Positions 32,823-42,312 of a stretch of 64,000 nucleotides of DNA are shown here, piece after piece; the stretch's first letter is position 1; the number at the start of each line of letters is the position of its first letter. Below the pieces are notes generated by a model that had not been told where the DNA came from, ran no database searches, and saw only the letters and a list, made by a program, of their open reading frames with translations. The DNA comes from Vicinamibacterales bacterium. GTDB taxonomy: Bacteria; Acidobacteriota; Vicinamibacteria; Vicinamibacterales; UBA2999. Position numbers and translations under genes: made by a program. The stretch lies in the NCBI GenBank assembly GCA_030680175.1, contig JAUXWO010000015.1, positions 1 through 64,000 of the forward strand, read 5' to 3'.

Positions 32823-33222
32823 TCGCGCGGGCGTCGGCGCCTCGGTCCTCGATACGGACTGATACCGCGCCGGCGGGGACCCGGGCCAGGCGATCGGGCC
32901 ACTCGACCGCGAGCACGCCCTTCCCCGTCACGTCCGCGTCCAGGCCCAGTTCGTCGAGATCGGCGGTCTCGAGCCGGTAGAGGTCCACGTGGAGGAGCGG
33001 CAGCCGGCCGCCGTCGTACTGGTGGACGAGCGTGAACGTCGGGCTCGTGACCTCGCCCGGATCGATCCCAAGACCCTCGGCCAGCCCCCGCACGAACGCG
33101 GTCTTCCCCGCGCCCAAATCACCAGACAACAGGAGCACCGCCCCCGGCGCCAGCGTGGCGGCCAGCGCCGCCGCGATCGCGCGCGTCTCGCGCTCCGACC
33201 CCGACACCACGGGCGCGCTCAC
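32791..33222 (-). CDS. tsaE: tRNA threonylcarbamoyladenosine synthesis ATPase TsaE
   Basis: A 143-residue P-loop protein (Walker A GDLGAGKTAFVRGL near residue 33; SPTFTLVHQY and LHVDLYRLE follow). With TsaB and TsaD it makes t6A at position 37 of ANN-decoding tRNAs. It begins at GTG inside the nnr stop (GTGA overlap), so the two are coupled. The last codons (GVWHGDTGK and the TGA) are read from the palindromic repeat, so the native C terminus was probably a little different before the repeat arrived. Confidence 0.9.
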   Translation of the reverse strand: MSAPVVSGSERETRAIAAALAATLAPGAVLLLSGDLGAGKTAFVRGLAEGLGIDPGEVTSPTFTLVHQYDGGRLPLLHVDLYRLETADLDELGLDADVTGKGVLAVEWPDRLARVPAGAVSVRIEDRGADARAIGVWHGDTGK

Positions 33223-34796
33223 TCGGACTTGGCCACGACGCGCCGCCGCGCCGAGAGCTCGAGCGCCGCATCGCCGAGGTGCGAGATCAGGTCCACGGCC
33301 GTCATCGCCACCTCGCCTTCGTCGGCGTCGGCCAGCTCCCCCGCCACGCCGTGCAGGTAGGTGGCGATCTGCCCGGCGACCTCCGCATCCAGCAGCTGCC
33401 CCAGCCACGCGGCCACCATGCCCGTCAGCACGTCCCCCGTGCCGCCGGTCGCCATCCCGGCACAGCCGGTCGGATTGATGTACGCGTGCCCGTTTGGCGC
33501 CGCGATGATCGTGCGGTAGCCCTTCAGGATCACGTAGACCTTGTGGGTCGTCGCGAAGTCCACGGCGATGCCCAGCCGGTTGGCCTGCACGTCCTCGACG
33601 CTGGCCCCGATGAGGCGCGCCATCTCGCCCGGATGCGGCGTGATGATGAGGTCGCGGCCCTCGCGGCCGACGAGGAGCGACGGTTCGTCCGAGAACGCGT
33701 TCAAGGCATCGGCGTCGAGGACCAGCGGCACCTCCGCGCGCTCCACCAGGCCCCGCACGAACGTCGTCACGCCCTCGCCTCGTCCGAGGCCGGGGCCGAC
33801 GGCCATCACATCGGCGTCGAGGCCGAGCACATACTCGAGCGCGGCGTAGTCGATCGTGCCGTCCACGGTCTCGTCCACGCCTTCCGTCATGAACTCGAGG
33901 CCGTGCGCCGAGACAACCGGCTGGCACGAGCGCGGCGTCACGACGGTCACGAGGCCCGCGCCTGAGCGCAGGGCGCCCTGCGCCGCCAGCACGGCTGCCC
34001 CCGTCTTGCCTCGGGAGCCGGCCACCACCAGCACCCGGCCGTAGTCACCCTTGTGCGAGTCGGCCTCGCGCGGCGGGAGGCACGCGCGCATGCGCTCGCG
34101 CGTCAGCAGCATCAGCCGGGGACCCTCGACGGTATCGATGACCTCGCTCGGGATGCCGATATCGGCAATCACGACCTCCCCGGCCCGCGCCTCGGCCGGC
34201 GGGAGGATCAGCGGCAGCTTCGGCGCCCCCAGCGTCACCGTCACCGCGGCCTCGACCGTATCGCCCGGCAGCTCCGACGTGTCCGCCGACATGCCCGACG
34301 GCAGGTCAATCGCGACGATGGGGATGCCGGCGCCGTTGAGGTCGGCGACGACCGTCTCGAGCATGCCGGTGAGCGGGCCGTGCAGCCCCGTCCCGAAGAT
34401 GGCATCCACGATCAGGTCGCTCTGCGCCACCTCCGAGAAGTGGAGTTCCCAGGACTGCTCATCGCCCACCTCGACCACGGTCACGCCGAGCCGCCCCAGC
34501 ACCTCGAGGTTGGTGCGGGCATCGCCCTTCACCTCGGCCACCCGGCCGATGAGGAACACGGACACGTCGGCGCCCCGCTGCTGGAGCGTCCGCGCGACGA
34601 CGAACCCGTCGCCGCCGTTGTTGCCCCGTCCGCAGACCACCGCAATCGTCCGGTCGAGCAGGTCGCTGTAGAGCGACTCGAGGGCCGCCACCACCTGGCG
34701 GCCGGCGTTCTCCATCAGCACCACCGAGGGAATGCCGATGTCGACCGTGGTCCGGCGGTCGACCTCGCGCATCTGCGCCGTGTTCAGGATTCTCAT
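33219..34796 (-). CDS. nnr: Bifunctional NAD(P)HX epimerase / ADP-dependent dehydratase
   Basis: A 525-residue metabolite-repair enzyme joining two domains. The N-terminal epimerase (about 1-215) carries VVCGRGNNGGDGFVVAR. The C-terminal ribokinase-like dehydratase (about 225-510) carries SHKGDYGRVLVVAGSRG, the PHPGEMARL block and the phosphate loop CAGMATGGTGDVLTG. Together they convert damaged hydrated NAD(P)H back to NAD(P)H. The ATG at 34796 has an AAGGG site; an upstream in-frame start lies in a heptamer repeat and is rejected. It is followed by tsaE with a 4-bp overlap, a common pair in bacteria. Confidence 0.93.
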   Translation of the reverse strand: MRILNTAQMREVDRRTTVDIGIPSVVLMENAGRQVVAALESLYSDLLDRTIAVVCGRGNNGGDGFVVARTLQQRGADVSVFLIGRVAEVKGDARTNLEVLGRLGVTVVEVGDEQSWELHFSEVAQSDLIVDAIFGTGLHGPLTGMLETVVADLNGAGIPIVAIDLPSGMSADTSELPGDTVEAAVTVTLGAPKLPLILPPAEARAGEVVIADIGIPSEVIDTVEGPRLMLLTRERMRACLPPREADSHKGDYGRVLVVAGSRGKTGAAVLAAQGALRSGAGLVTVVTPRSCQPVVSAHGLEFMTEGVDETVDGTIDYAALEYVLGLDADVMAVGPGLGRGEGVTTFVRGLVERAEVPLVLDADALNAFSDEPSLLVGREGRDLIITPHPGEMARLIGASVEDVQANRLGIAVDFATTHKVYVILKGYRTIIAAPNGHAYINPTGCAGMATGGTGDVLTGMVAAWLGQLLDAEVAGQIATYLHGVAGELADADEGEVAMTAVDLISHLGDAALELSARRRVVAKSE

Positions 34797-34811
34797 GCGC
34801 CCTTCAACCCA

Positions 34812-34860
34812 CCCACTACCCACCACCCACTACCCACTACCCACTCCCCACCACCCACCT
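34812..34860. repeat. Heptanucleotide tandem repeat (CCCACTA-type)
   Basis: Seven consecutive 7-bp units in the divergent gap between nnr and the aminotransferase gene: CCCACTA, CCCACCA, CCCACTA, CCCACTA, CCCACTC, CCCACCA, CCCACCT. It is 16 bp upstream of nnr and about 35 bp upstream of the other gene's -10 box. Confidence 0.85.
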
Positions 34861-34894
34861 CCAGCATTGTGCCGCACACCGGCCGCCATCGGTC

Positions 34895-34900
34895 TACAAT
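34895..34900 (+). promoter_or_regulatory. -10 box of the aminotransferase gene
   Basis: TACAAT lies 10 nt before the ATG at 34911, predicting a leader of only a few bases and no ribosome binding site. Confidence 0.5.
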
Positions 34901-34910
34901 CTACCCTCGT

Positions 34911-35822
34911 ATGGCTGCCACTTACGTCAACGTCAACGGCGTCCTGACCGACGCCGCCCACGCCACGATTTCCGTCTTCGACCATGGCTTTCTCTTCGGC
35001 GAGGGGGTCTACGAGGTCTGCCGCACCTACAACGGCGAGCCCTTTCTGTTCGACCGCCACATGCAGCGGATGCGCGCGTCGGCGGCGATGATCGCGCTCG
35101 ACGTGCCGTGTTCGGACGACGAGTTCCTGCGGCGGGCGAAGGAGACGATGGCCGCGGCCGGACTCGGCCGGCAGCCCGACGGCTCGGTGCGCGACGCCTA
35201 CGTCCGCATCCTCCTCACGCGCGGCATCGGCGAGCTGACCTACGATCCCGCCGCCACGCCCGTCCCCTCGGTCGTCGTCATCGTGAAGCCCAACGTGCAG
35301 GTCCCGGCCAGCCAGCATGCCAACGGCGTCCCCATCATGTTCGTGGACATCGTCCGGAACCACCCGCAGTCGGTGAGCCCGCTCATCAAGAGCAACAACC
35401 TGCTGAACAACGCGCTCGGCATGCAGCAGGCGCTGAAGCGTGGGGGTGTCGAGGGTGTGTTCCGGAACTATCGCGGCGAGATCTCGGAGTGCGCGCAGTC
35501 GAACCTCTTCATCGTCTCGGGCGGCGTCGTGCGGACGCCCGGACTCGAGGCGGGGCTGCTGGCCGGGATCACGCGCGCGTTCGTCCTGGAGATCGCGGCG
35601 GAGCTTGGCTACCGCACGGAAGAGGCGGTGCTGCGGGATGCCGACCTGTTCGGGGCGGATGAGGCGTTCCTGACGAGCACGACGAAGGAGATCGTCCCGG
35701 TCGTGCGCGTGGACGATCGCCCCGTGGGCACCGGACGACCGGGCCCCATCACCCAGGCGCTGCTGGCGGAGTACCGTCGCAAGGCCGAGGCGATGACGGC
35801 CGCGCCGCACGCCCCCGCGTAA
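34911..35822 (+). CDS. Class IV aminotransferase (IlvE/Dat type)
   Basis: A 303-residue fold-type IV PLP enzyme. The start VNVNGVLTDAAHATISVFDHGFLFGEGVYE is typical. The PLP lysine is Lys160 in SPLIKSNNLLNN, the glutamate follows in RGEISECAQSNLFIV, and the phosphate-binding end reads TPGLEAGLLAGITR and FLTSTTKEIVPV. Branched-chain aminotransferase, D-amino acid aminotransferase and aminodeoxychorismate lyase share this fold; the STTKEI ending favours an aminotransferase. The gene is convergent with gcvP, 4 bp apart. Confidence 0.85.
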   Translation: MAATYVNVNGVLTDAAHATISVFDHGFLFGEGVYEVCRTYNGEPFLFDRHMQRMRASAAMIALDVPCSDDEFLRRAKETMAAAGLGRQPDGSVRDAYVRILLTRGIGELTYDPAATPVPSVVVIVKPNVQVPASQHANGVPIMFVDIVRNHPQSVSPLIKSNNLLNNALGMQQALKRGGVEGVFRNYRGEISECAQSNLFIVSGGVVRTPGLEAGLLAGITRAFVLEIAAELGYRTEEAVLRDADLFGADEAFLTSTTKEIVPVVRVDDRPVGTGRPGPITQALLAEYRRKAEAMTAAPHAPA

Positions 35823-35826
35823 CGGC

Positions 35827-38703
35827 TTACGCGTACGCTTCCATCGGCGGGCAGATGCACATCAGGTTGCGATCGCCGTAGGGGTTGTCGATCCGGCCGA
35901 CGCTCGGCCAGAACTTGTGGTCGCGGACCCACGGCAGCGGGAACGCCGCCTGCTCGCGCGAGTAGGGATGCGGCCAGGTGTCGGCGCCGATGGCCGACGC
36001 CGTGTGTGGGGCGTTCTTCAGGACGTTGTCCTTCTTGTCGGCCTTCCCCGTCACCACGTCCTCGATCTCGCCGCGGATCGCGATGAGCGCGTCGCAGAAC
36101 CGATCGAGCTCCGTCTTGTCCTCGCTCTCGGTCGGCTCGATCATCAGCGTGCCGGGCACGGGGAACGAGACGGTCGGCGCGTGGAACCCGTAGTCCATCA
36201 ACCGCTTCGCGACGTCGCCCTCTTCCACGCCGTGCGCCTTGAACTTGCGCAGGTCGAAGATCATCTCGTGCGCCACGCGGCCGTTCGCCCGCGTGTACAG
36301 CACGTCGTAGTGATCCTGCAGCCGCGCCTTGATGTAGTTCGCGTTCAGGATGGCGTACTTCGTGGCGTCGGTGACGCCCGTGCCGCCGAGCAGGCGGATG
36401 TAGGCGTAGGAGATCAGCAGGATGCTGGCGCTCCCCCACGGCGCGGCCGAGACCGCGGGGATCGCGCGGTCGCCGCCCACCTGCCGCAGCGGATGGCCCG
36501 GCAGATAGGGCGCGAGGTGCGCGGCCACGCCGATCGGCCCCATCCCCGGCCCGCCGCCGCCATGCGGGATCGCGAAGGTCTTGTGCAGGTTGAGGTGGCA
36601 CACGTCCGCGCCGATGAGCGCCGGGCTCGTCAGCCCGACCTGCGCGTTCATGTTCGCGCCGTCCATGTAGACCTGCCCGCCGTGCTCGTGCACCGTGGCG
36701 CAGATGTCACGAATCGCGTCCTCGAACACGCCGTGCGTCGACGGATACGTGACCATCAGTCCGGCCAGCGCCTCGCGGTGCTGTTCCGCCTTGGCCTTGA
36801 GGTCGTCCACGTTGATGTTGCCATTGGCGTCCGACGCCACGACGACGACGCGGTAGCCGGCCATGACGGCGCTGGCGGGATTGGTGCCATGCGCGGAGGC
36901 CGGAATCAGGACGACGTCGCGGTGGCCCTGTCCGCGGTCACGCTGGTACGCGCGAATCACCATCAGGCCGGCGAACTCCCCCTGCGCCCCGGAGTTCGGC
37001 TGCAGCGACACCGCCGCGAACCCGGTGATCTCGCAGAGCGCCGCTTCCAGCTCGCGGCAGATCTGCCCGTAGCCTTCGGTCTGCGCCGCGGGCGCGAACG
37101 GGTGGATGCGCGAGAACTCCGGCCAGGAGACCGGGTACATCTCGGTGGCCGCGTTCAGCTTCATCGTGCAGGAGCCGAGCGGGATCATCGAGATGTCGAG
37201 GCCGATGTCCTTGCGCTCGAGCTGCTTCAGGTAGCGCATCATCTGCGTTTCCGAGCGATGCGCGTGAAACACCGGGTGCGTCATGAACGCGGACGTGCGC
37301 CGCAGCGGCTCCGGGAGCACGTGCCCGCTGAGCGCCGCCGCATCGGCGCTGCCCTTGGGTGCGCTCTTCCCCGCCGCCGTCGCGAAGATCCCGATGATCG
37401 TCTCGACGTCCGCGGTCGTGACCGTCTCGTCGATGGCGAGGCCGAGCGCCGTGTCGCTCACCGGACGGAAGTTGAACCCGGCCGTGTCGGCGGCCGCGTG
37501 CACCGCCGCGATGCGCGCCGCGTCGCCCGTGATGCGGAGCGTGTCGAAGTAGACGCCGTTCTGCTCGGTGAACCCGAGCGCACCGGCCGCGCCGGCGACC
37601 AGCCGCGCGTGCGCATGGATGCGGCCCGCGATCGTGGTCAGGCCGTCGGGGCCGTGGTAGACGCCGTACATCGCCGCCATGTTGGCCAGCAGCGCCTGCG
37701 CCGTGCAGATGTTCGACGTGGCCTTCTCGCGGCGGATGTGCTGCTCGCGCGTCTGGAGCGCCATGCGGTACGCGCGCCGGCCGTGCGCGTCCACGGACAC
37801 GCCGATGATCCGGCCCGGCGTGTGCCGGACGTACTCGGTGCGTGTGGCGAAGAACGCGGCGTGCGGACCGCCGAAGCCCATCGGCACGCCGAACCGCTGC
37901 GCGTTGCCGAACACGACGTCGGCGCCCATCTCGCCGGGCGGCGTCGTGAGCGTGAGCGCCAGCAGGTCCGTGGCCACGGCCACGAGGACGCCGGCCGCGT
38001 GCGCACGCTCGATGAACGGGCGCAGGTCGTCGAGGCGGCCCGCCTCGTCCGGGTTCTGCACGAGCGCCGCGAACACGCGCGGGTCGGTGAAGTCCATCTC
38101 GCTGGCCGGCACGATCCGCAGTTCGATCCCGAGCGGCTCGGCTCGACTCCTCAATACGTCGATCGTCTGCGCGTAGCACCGATCCGACACCAGGAACACC
38201 GCATCGTCCGGCAGCGTGCGGGTGTGGACGCGGTGCAGCAGCGTCATGGCCTCGCCGGCCGCCGTGCCCTCGTCCAGCAGCGACGCCGTGGCCACGGCCA
38301 TCCCCGTCAGGTCGCAGACCATCGTCTGGAAATTGAGGAGGGACTCGAGGCGGCCCTGGGCGATCTCGGCCTGGTACGGCGTGTAGGGCGTGTACCAGCT
38401 CGGGTTCTCGAACAGGCACCGGCGGATGACGCTCGGCGTGTGCGTGTCGTAGTAGCCGAGGCCGATCAGGCTGCGCCGCACCGTGTTCTTCGCCGCGACC
38501 TGTGCCAGGCGCGCCAGGTAGGCCGGCTCGCTTTCGGGCGGCGGCAACTGGAGCGGGCCGGGCAGGCGGATGCTCGCCGGGATCGCTTCATCGATGAGCT
38601 GATCGAGCGAGGCGGCGCCGACCGCCTCCAGCATGGGCGCCAGGTCGGCGGGTCGCGGACCGATGTGGCGGTAAGGGAAGAGATCGCTGGCGTGCAGGGT
38701 CAT
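35827..38703 (-). CDS. gcvP: Glycine dehydrogenase (decarboxylating), P-protein
   Basis: A single-chain, 958-residue P-protein (both halves fused, as in E. coli). It decarboxylates glycine and passes the methylamine group to the lipoyl arm of H-protein. The N terminus [14 protein letters not shown] is diagnostic. The PLP lysine is in [18 protein letters not shown] near residue 700, and the STHGVFE and [10 protein letters not shown] blocks are present. It is the last gene of gcvT-gcvH-gcvP, with 27 bp after gcvH. The start has no striking ribosome site, so it may rely on re-initiation. Confidence 0.97.
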   Translation of the reverse strand: MTLHASDLFPYRHIGPRPADLAPMLEAVGAASLDQLIDEAIPASIRLPGPLQLPPPESEPAYLARLAQVAAKNTVRRSLIGLGYYDTHTPSVIRRCLFENPSWYTPYTPYQAEIAQGRLESLLNFQTMVCDLTGMAVATASLLDEGTAAGEAMTLLHRVHTRTLPDDAVFLVSDRCYAQTIDVLRSRAEPLGIELRIVPASEMDFTDPRVFAALVQNPDEAGRLDDLRPFIERAHAAGVLVAVATDLLALTLTTPPGEMGADVVFGNAQRFGVPMGFGGPHAAFFATRTEYVRHTPGRIIGVSVDAHGRRAYRMALQTREQHIRREKATSNICTAQALLANMAAMYGVYHGPDGLTTIAGRIHAHARLVAGAAGALGFTEQNGVYFDTLRITGDAARIAAVHAAADTAGFNFRPVSDTALGLAIDETVTTADVETIIGIFATAAGKSAPKGSADAAALSGHVLPEPLRRTSAFMTHPVFHAHRSETQMMRYLKQLERKDIGLDISMIPLGSCTMKLNAATEMYPVSWPEFSRIHPFAPAAQTEGYGQICRELEAALCEITGFAAVSLQPNSGAQGEFAGLMVIRAYQRDRGQGHRDVVLIPASAHGTNPASAVMAGYRVVVVASDANGNINVDDLKAKAEQHREALAGLMVTYPSTHGVFEDAIRDICATVHEHGGQVYMDGANMNAQVGLTSPALIGADVCHLNLHKTFAIPHGGGGPGMGPIGVAAHLAPYLPGHPLRQVGGDRAIPAVSAAPWGSASILLISYAYIRLLGGTGVTDATKYAILNANYIKARLQDHYDVLYTRANGRVAHEMIFDLRKFKAHGVEEGDVAKRLMDYGFHAPTVSFPVPGTLMIEPTESEDKTELDRFCDALIAIRGEIEDVVTGKADKKDNVLKNAPHTASAIGADTWPHPYSREQAAFPLPWVRDHKFWPSVGRIDNPYGDRNLMCICPPMEAYA

Positions 38704-38730
38704 CAGGGGTCTGCCGGGCGCGTCGGGCGC

Positions 38731-39096
38731 CTACTTCACAAGGTCGGAGTACTGGGCCGCGTCGAGCAGGTCGGCCGGCTCGCCGCTGATCTTGATCTTC
38801 ACCATCCACGTCTCGTGCGGCTGCTCGTTGATGGCTTCCGGCTTGTCGCGGAGGCTGGTGTTGACCTCGACGATCTCGCCGTTGACGGGGGCGAAGAGCT
38901 CGGAGACGGCCTTGACCGACTCAATCGTGCCGAACGACTCGCCCGCCGTCACCGTGGCGCCCACCTCGGGCAGCTCCACGTAGACGACATCGCCGAGCTG
39001 CTTCTGCGCGAAGTCGGTGATGCCGACGATGCCGTGGCCGTCCTCGAGACGGATCCACTCGTGGTCCTTGGTGTACTTCAGGTCGGCGGGATACAT
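38731..39096 (-). CDS. gcvH: Glycine cleavage system H-protein
   Basis: A 121-residue carrier with the lipoylation site in GTIESVKAVSELFAPVNGEIVEVN (lysine of ESVKA, about residue 63). It shuttles the aminomethyl group between P- and T-proteins. Length and the start YPADLKYTKDHEWIRLEDG are standard. It lies 2 bp after gcvT. Confidence 0.97.
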   Translation of the reverse strand: MYPADLKYTKDHEWIRLEDGHGIVGITDFAQKQLGDVVYVELPEVGATVTAGESFGTIESVKAVSELFAPVNGEIVEVNTSLRDKPEAINEQPHETWMVKIKISGEPADLLDAAQYSDLVK

Positions 39097-39098
39097 GG

Positions 39099-40217
39099 TC
39101 AGCTCCTCGGACGCTTGTAGAACGGCATGGGCACGACGCGCGCGCGGGCGCGGCGGCCACGAACGTCGATTTCAAACTCGGTGTCGATGGCGATCATGTC
39201 GATGGGCACGTAGGCCATGCCGATGGCCTTCTTCAGGAAGGGCGTCTGCGTGCCGCTCGTGACGTGGCCCACGGGCTGGCCGTCGCGCAGCACCGCGTGC
39301 CCGTGGCGCGCGATGGCGCGGTCGAGCATCTCGAAGCCCACGATCTTGCGCGTGGTGCCGTCCGCCTTCTGCGCGCGCAGCACGTCGGCGCCGATGAACG
39401 CGTCCTTGCTCCAGCCGACGATCCAGTTCAGGTCGCACTCCACGACGCTGGTCGTCTCGTCCATGTCGTTGCCGTAGAGGCGCATGCCGGCTTCGAGGCG
39501 GAGCGTGTCGCGGGCGCCGAGGCCGCACGGCACGAGGCCGTGGTCCTTGCCGGCGGCGAGCAGCGCGTCCCACAGGCGCGGCGCGAAGGCCGGCGGCACG
39601 AAGATCTCGACGCCGTCCTCGCCCGTGTAGCCCGTGCGCGAGACGGTGCCGCGCAGGCCCGCGATCTCGCCATGCGCGAACCAGTAGTACTTGATGGCGC
39701 TCAGGTCGATCGCCGTCAGCGACTGGACGATGGCGCGGGCGTTCGGGCCCTGGACGGCGACGAGCGCGTAGCGGTCGCTGGAGTTGACGACGGCCACGTC
39801 ACCGGCCTCGGGGGCCTTCGCGGCGATCCAGGCGTAGTCCTTCTCGATGTTGCCGGCGTTGACGACCAGCAGGAAGTGGCTCGGCGCGAACCGGTACACC
39901 AGCACATCGTCCACGAACCCGCCGGAGGGGGTGGTGAGGGCGGAGTACTGGGCCTGGCCCACCTGGAGCTTGCTGGCGTCGTTGCTGGTGATGTGCTGGA
40001 CGGCGGCGAGGGCGTCCTTGCCGGCGAGTTCGATCTCGCCCATGTGGGAGACGTCGAAGAGGCCGGCGGCGGTGCGAACGGCGTGGTGTTCTGCCGTGAT
40101 GCCGGCGTATTCGACGGGCATGTCCCAGCCCCCGAACGGCACCATGCGGGCACCGAGGGCGACGTGGGAGGCGTGCAAGGGGGTCTTCTTCAGAGGGGCG
40201 CCGGTCGGCTCGGTCAT
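39099..40217 (-). CDS. gcvT: Glycine cleavage system T-protein (aminomethyltransferase)
   Basis: A 372-residue folate-dependent enzyme that releases ammonia and transfers the methylene group to tetrahydrofolate. Recognisable blocks are MVPFGGWDMPVEY, FDVSHMGEIELAG, the folate-site SRTGYTGEDGVEIF and LGARDTLRLEAGMRLYGNDMDE. The ATG at 40217 is chosen because homology begins just after it; a TTG at 40250 would overlap the -10 box. It is the first gene of the gcvTHP set. No glycine riboswitch is recognised upstream. Confidence 0.95.
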   Translation of the reverse strand: MTEPTGAPLKKTPLHASHVALGARMVPFGGWDMPVEYAGITAEHHAVRTAAGLFDVSHMGEIELAGKDALAAVQHITSNDASKLQVGQAQYSALTTPSGGFVDDVLVYRFAPSHFLLVVNAGNIEKDYAWIAAKAPEAGDVAVVNSSDRYALVAVQGPNARAIVQSLTAIDLSAIKYYWFAHGEIAGLRGTVSRTGYTGEDGVEIFVPPAFAPRLWDALLAAGKDHGLVPCGLGARDTLRLEAGMRLYGNDMDETTSVVECDLNWIVGWSKDAFIGADVLRAQKADGTTRKIVGFEMLDRAIARHGHAVLRDGQPVGHVTSGTQTPFLKKAIGMAYVPIDMIAIDTEFEIDVRGRRARARVVPMPFYKRPRS

Positions 40218-40249
40218 CAGGGTCTCGGACGTGAAGGTCTGCGTGCACA

Positions 40250-40255
40250 ATCATA
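40250..40255 (-). promoter_or_regulatory. -10 box of gcvTHP
   Basis: TATGAT on the minus strand, about 33 nt before the gcvT ATG. The predicted leader is about 26 nt. The -35 box is not clear. Confidence 0.4.
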
Positions 40256-40338
40256 CACGCTGGCCCCGGCGCGCGAAACCCGGGCGACCGCGTCCGGACC
40301 ACCCCGGCCGAGACCTCGCCTCCCTCCGATGCCCGGGC

Positions 40339-41796
40339 TCAAGGCCCTGGCAACGCCGACGGGTCCGAGGCCGCCTCATCGTCATCCCCGTCCCGGTCGC
40401 GAGAGACGCGGCGGGGGGCCTCGGCCTGCGTGCGCGGCTGGTACGTGAGGTACGCCTGCAGCGTGTGGTAGCTGATCCCCAGGCGCTTGCAGGCCTGGCG
40501 CTTGTTCCCCTCGAAGCGGTCGAGCACCAGCCGTGCGTAGCGGCTGCCCCAGGCGCGCATGCTGTCGTCGCGCTGCAGCGACGGCAGCAGGTACTCGCCG
40601 TACACGCCTCGCAGCGCCGCCGGGAGATCGTCGAGTCCGATCCGCCTTGACTCGGCCGTGGCCACTGCGCCCTCGATCAGCCGCTCGAGTTCGCGGACGT
40701 TGCCGGGCCAGTCGTACGTGAACAGGGCGTCCGCCGCAGAGGCCGTCAGGCTGAAGTGGCCGCGGGCATCGTGCCGGGCCAGGAAGTACCGTGCGAGTTC
40801 GAGTACGTCCTCGCGACGCGCGCGAAGCGGGGGCACGCGGACATCGACCCCACTGAGCCGATAGAACAGATCCGCCCGGAAGGCCCCCTTCGCGACCAGC
40901 CCCGCCAGTGGCTTGTTGGTGGCCGCGACGACCCGCAGGTTGACGCGGCGCGTCCCCTGCCCACCGACACGCTCGACGGTGAGGTCCTGAATGGCGCGCA
41001 GCAGCTTGGCCTGTGCGGCGAGCGACAGGTCCGACACTTCGTCGAGGAAGAGCGTTCCGCCATCGGCATGCTCGAACTTGCCGCGACGCCCGCGCACCCC
41101 GGTGGCCGTCCGGTCCTCGATGCCAAAGAGTTCGGCCTCGAGCAGCGTCTCGACCAGGGCCGCGCAGTTGATCGCCACGAAGGGCCCGAGCCGGCGGCGG
41201 CCGATTTCGTGGATCTGCCGGGCGACCAGCTCCTTCCCGGTGCCGCTCTCGCCTTCGATCAGCACGGTGAAGTCGGTGGTCGCCACGCGTTCGATACGCT
41301 CGCGCAGCGCCCTCATCAGCGCGCTCGACCCGATGAGCGGCGCGGCCCCATCCCCGGCCGGCATCCCATCACGGAATGCGCGCCACACGCGGATGCGGTC
41401 GGCCTCGAGCACGAAGGTGGCCAGACACGCCGCGCCCTCCAGGATCTGGCACGTCCACTCGTCTAGGCCCTGGCCGCTCTCGGCCGACGCCTCGAGCACG
41501 ACCTGCCGGGTCCCGTCGACCATGGGCACATCAAAGGCGATGGCATCCCGCGCGCGCATGGGACGCCCCAGGCGCAGCTTCGCGGCCTGTTCCAGTTCAT
41601 GGAGGCGGAGATTGCGCACGGGCAGCACCGCGGCCAGCTGACGCTCGAAGACGGACCGGAGCGGCAGTCGACGCGTGCCCGCCGCGTACTCGGCGGCCAG
41701 CGCCCGCACGAGCGTCAGTAGGCCGGCGCGGCGGTCCGCCCGCCGTGCCACGCGTCCCTCCTCCGGCTGCACATCAACGGGCTGAACGAGTGCCAT
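40339..41796 (-). CDS. AAA+ enhancer-binding-like regulator with altered GAFTGA loop
   Basis: A 485-residue protein: a GAF-like N-terminal region (about 30-140), an AAA+ domain with Walker A GESGTGKE (182-189) and Walker B TLFLDE (248-253), and a C-terminal Fis-type HTH (NKRQACKRLGISYHTLQAYL, 431-450). Sigma-54 activators carry GAFTGA in loop 1. Here the aligned residues 229-234 read RTATGV, so normal sigma-54 contact is doubtful and it may act as a repressor, a sigma-70-type regulator or by a variant contact. A GGAGG site precedes the ATG. It follows comEA, fimT and pilZ on the same strand, so control of pilus/competence genes is possible. Confidence 0.8.
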   Translation of the reverse strand: MALVQPVDVQPEEGRVARRADRRAGLLTLVRALAAEYAAGTRRLPLRSVFERQLAAVLPVRNLRLHELEQAAKLRLGRPMRARDAIAFDVPMVDGTRQVVLEASAESGQGLDEWTCQILEGAACLATFVLEADRIRVWRAFRDGMPAGDGAAPLIGSSALMRALRERIERVATTDFTVLIEGESGTGKELVARQIHEIGRRRLGPFVAINCAALVETLLEAELFGIEDRTATGVRGRRGKFEHADGGTLFLDEVSDLSLAAQAKLLRAIQDLTVERVGGQGTRRVNLRVVAATNKPLAGLVAKGAFRADLFYRLSGVDVRVPPLRARREDVLELARYFLARHDARGHFSLTASAADALFTYDWPGNVRELERLIEGAVATAESRRIGLDDLPAALRGVYGEYLLPSLQRDDSMRAWGSRYARLVLDRFEGNKRQACKRLGISYHTLQAYLTYQPRTQAEAPRRVSRDRDGDDDEAASDPSALPGP

Positions 41797-41901
41797 GTCT
41801 GCCTCCAACCTGCGCGGTCGCGCTCTGGCCCCCAAACAAGTCGGATGCCAACGTGGTCCTGCGCGATGAGGCCGTGAAGAGTTGTGCTGATCGGCCATGC
41901 C

Positions 41902-41911
41902 GTGACGTCAC
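41902..41911. promoter_or_regulatory. Short palindrome GTGACGTCAC
   Basis: A perfect 10-bp palindrome in the 180-bp gap between pilZ and the AAA+ regulator gene. It could be an operator for the regulator gene; there is no direct support beyond position. Confidence 0.25.
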
Positions 41912-41976
41912 CTCCGAGCCGGCGGGTAGTCCTCACCCCGGCGCATCTCTCCGCTTCCGTCCGCCATGGGCCACCG

Positions 41977-42312
41977 CTACCCGCTACCCTGCCCTTCGCG
42001 ATCCACCGCCAGCGGTTCCTCGAAGGCCAGCGCGCCGCGGTAGCGGAGGGGATCGAGTTGGGCCACAGCGCACCGCAGCACGCGTGCCGGAAGGACGCGC
42101 CGGCTGCGCGGGCCGACCAGTTGCAGTTCCGTGCGCATGCCCGGCCGCATCCGTCGCGTGGACTCGAGCAACGCCCCCTGGCTGGACAGGTTCACTACGA
42201 CAACCTCCTGCCCCGGCCGCAGCAGCGCCACGTCCAGCCACGGTGTCTCGTGGGGCCGCCGTCTCGCCTCCGCGCGCCGGTCGTCGACTCCCGCATTCAG
42301 TGCGGCCGCCAC
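41977..42312 (-). CDS. PilZ-domain protein (c-di-GMP binding motif intact)
   Basis: A 111-residue single PilZ domain. The RxxxR motif (DDRRAEARRR, residues about 9-18) and the NxSxxG motif (VVNLSSQGALLES, about 43-50) that bind cyclic di-GMP are both present. The best start is GTG 42312, which overlaps the 3' end of the FimT/GspH gene by 16 bp; codons upstream of it are a shadow of that gene. It probably tunes pilus or surface functions together with its neighbours; the partner is unknown. Confidence 0.75.
   Translation of the reverse strand: MAAALNAGVDDRRAEARRRPHETPWLDVALLRPGQEVVVVNLSSQGALLESTRRMRPGMRTELQLVGPRSRRVLPARVLRCAVAQLDPLRYRGALAFEEPLAVDREGQGSG

Noticed and set aside
34801-34861. Heptamer array considered as a CRISPR-like array
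   Set aside because: Units are directly adjacent, 7 bp long, without spacers; no cas genes nearby.
35917-39120. 1067-codon open frame antisense to gcvP and gcvH
   Set aside because: Same reason; the gcv genes on the other strand are unmistakable.
40218-40338. Possible glycine riboswitch before gcvT
   Set aside because: The predicted leader is only about 26 nt and no glycine aptamer features were recognised.
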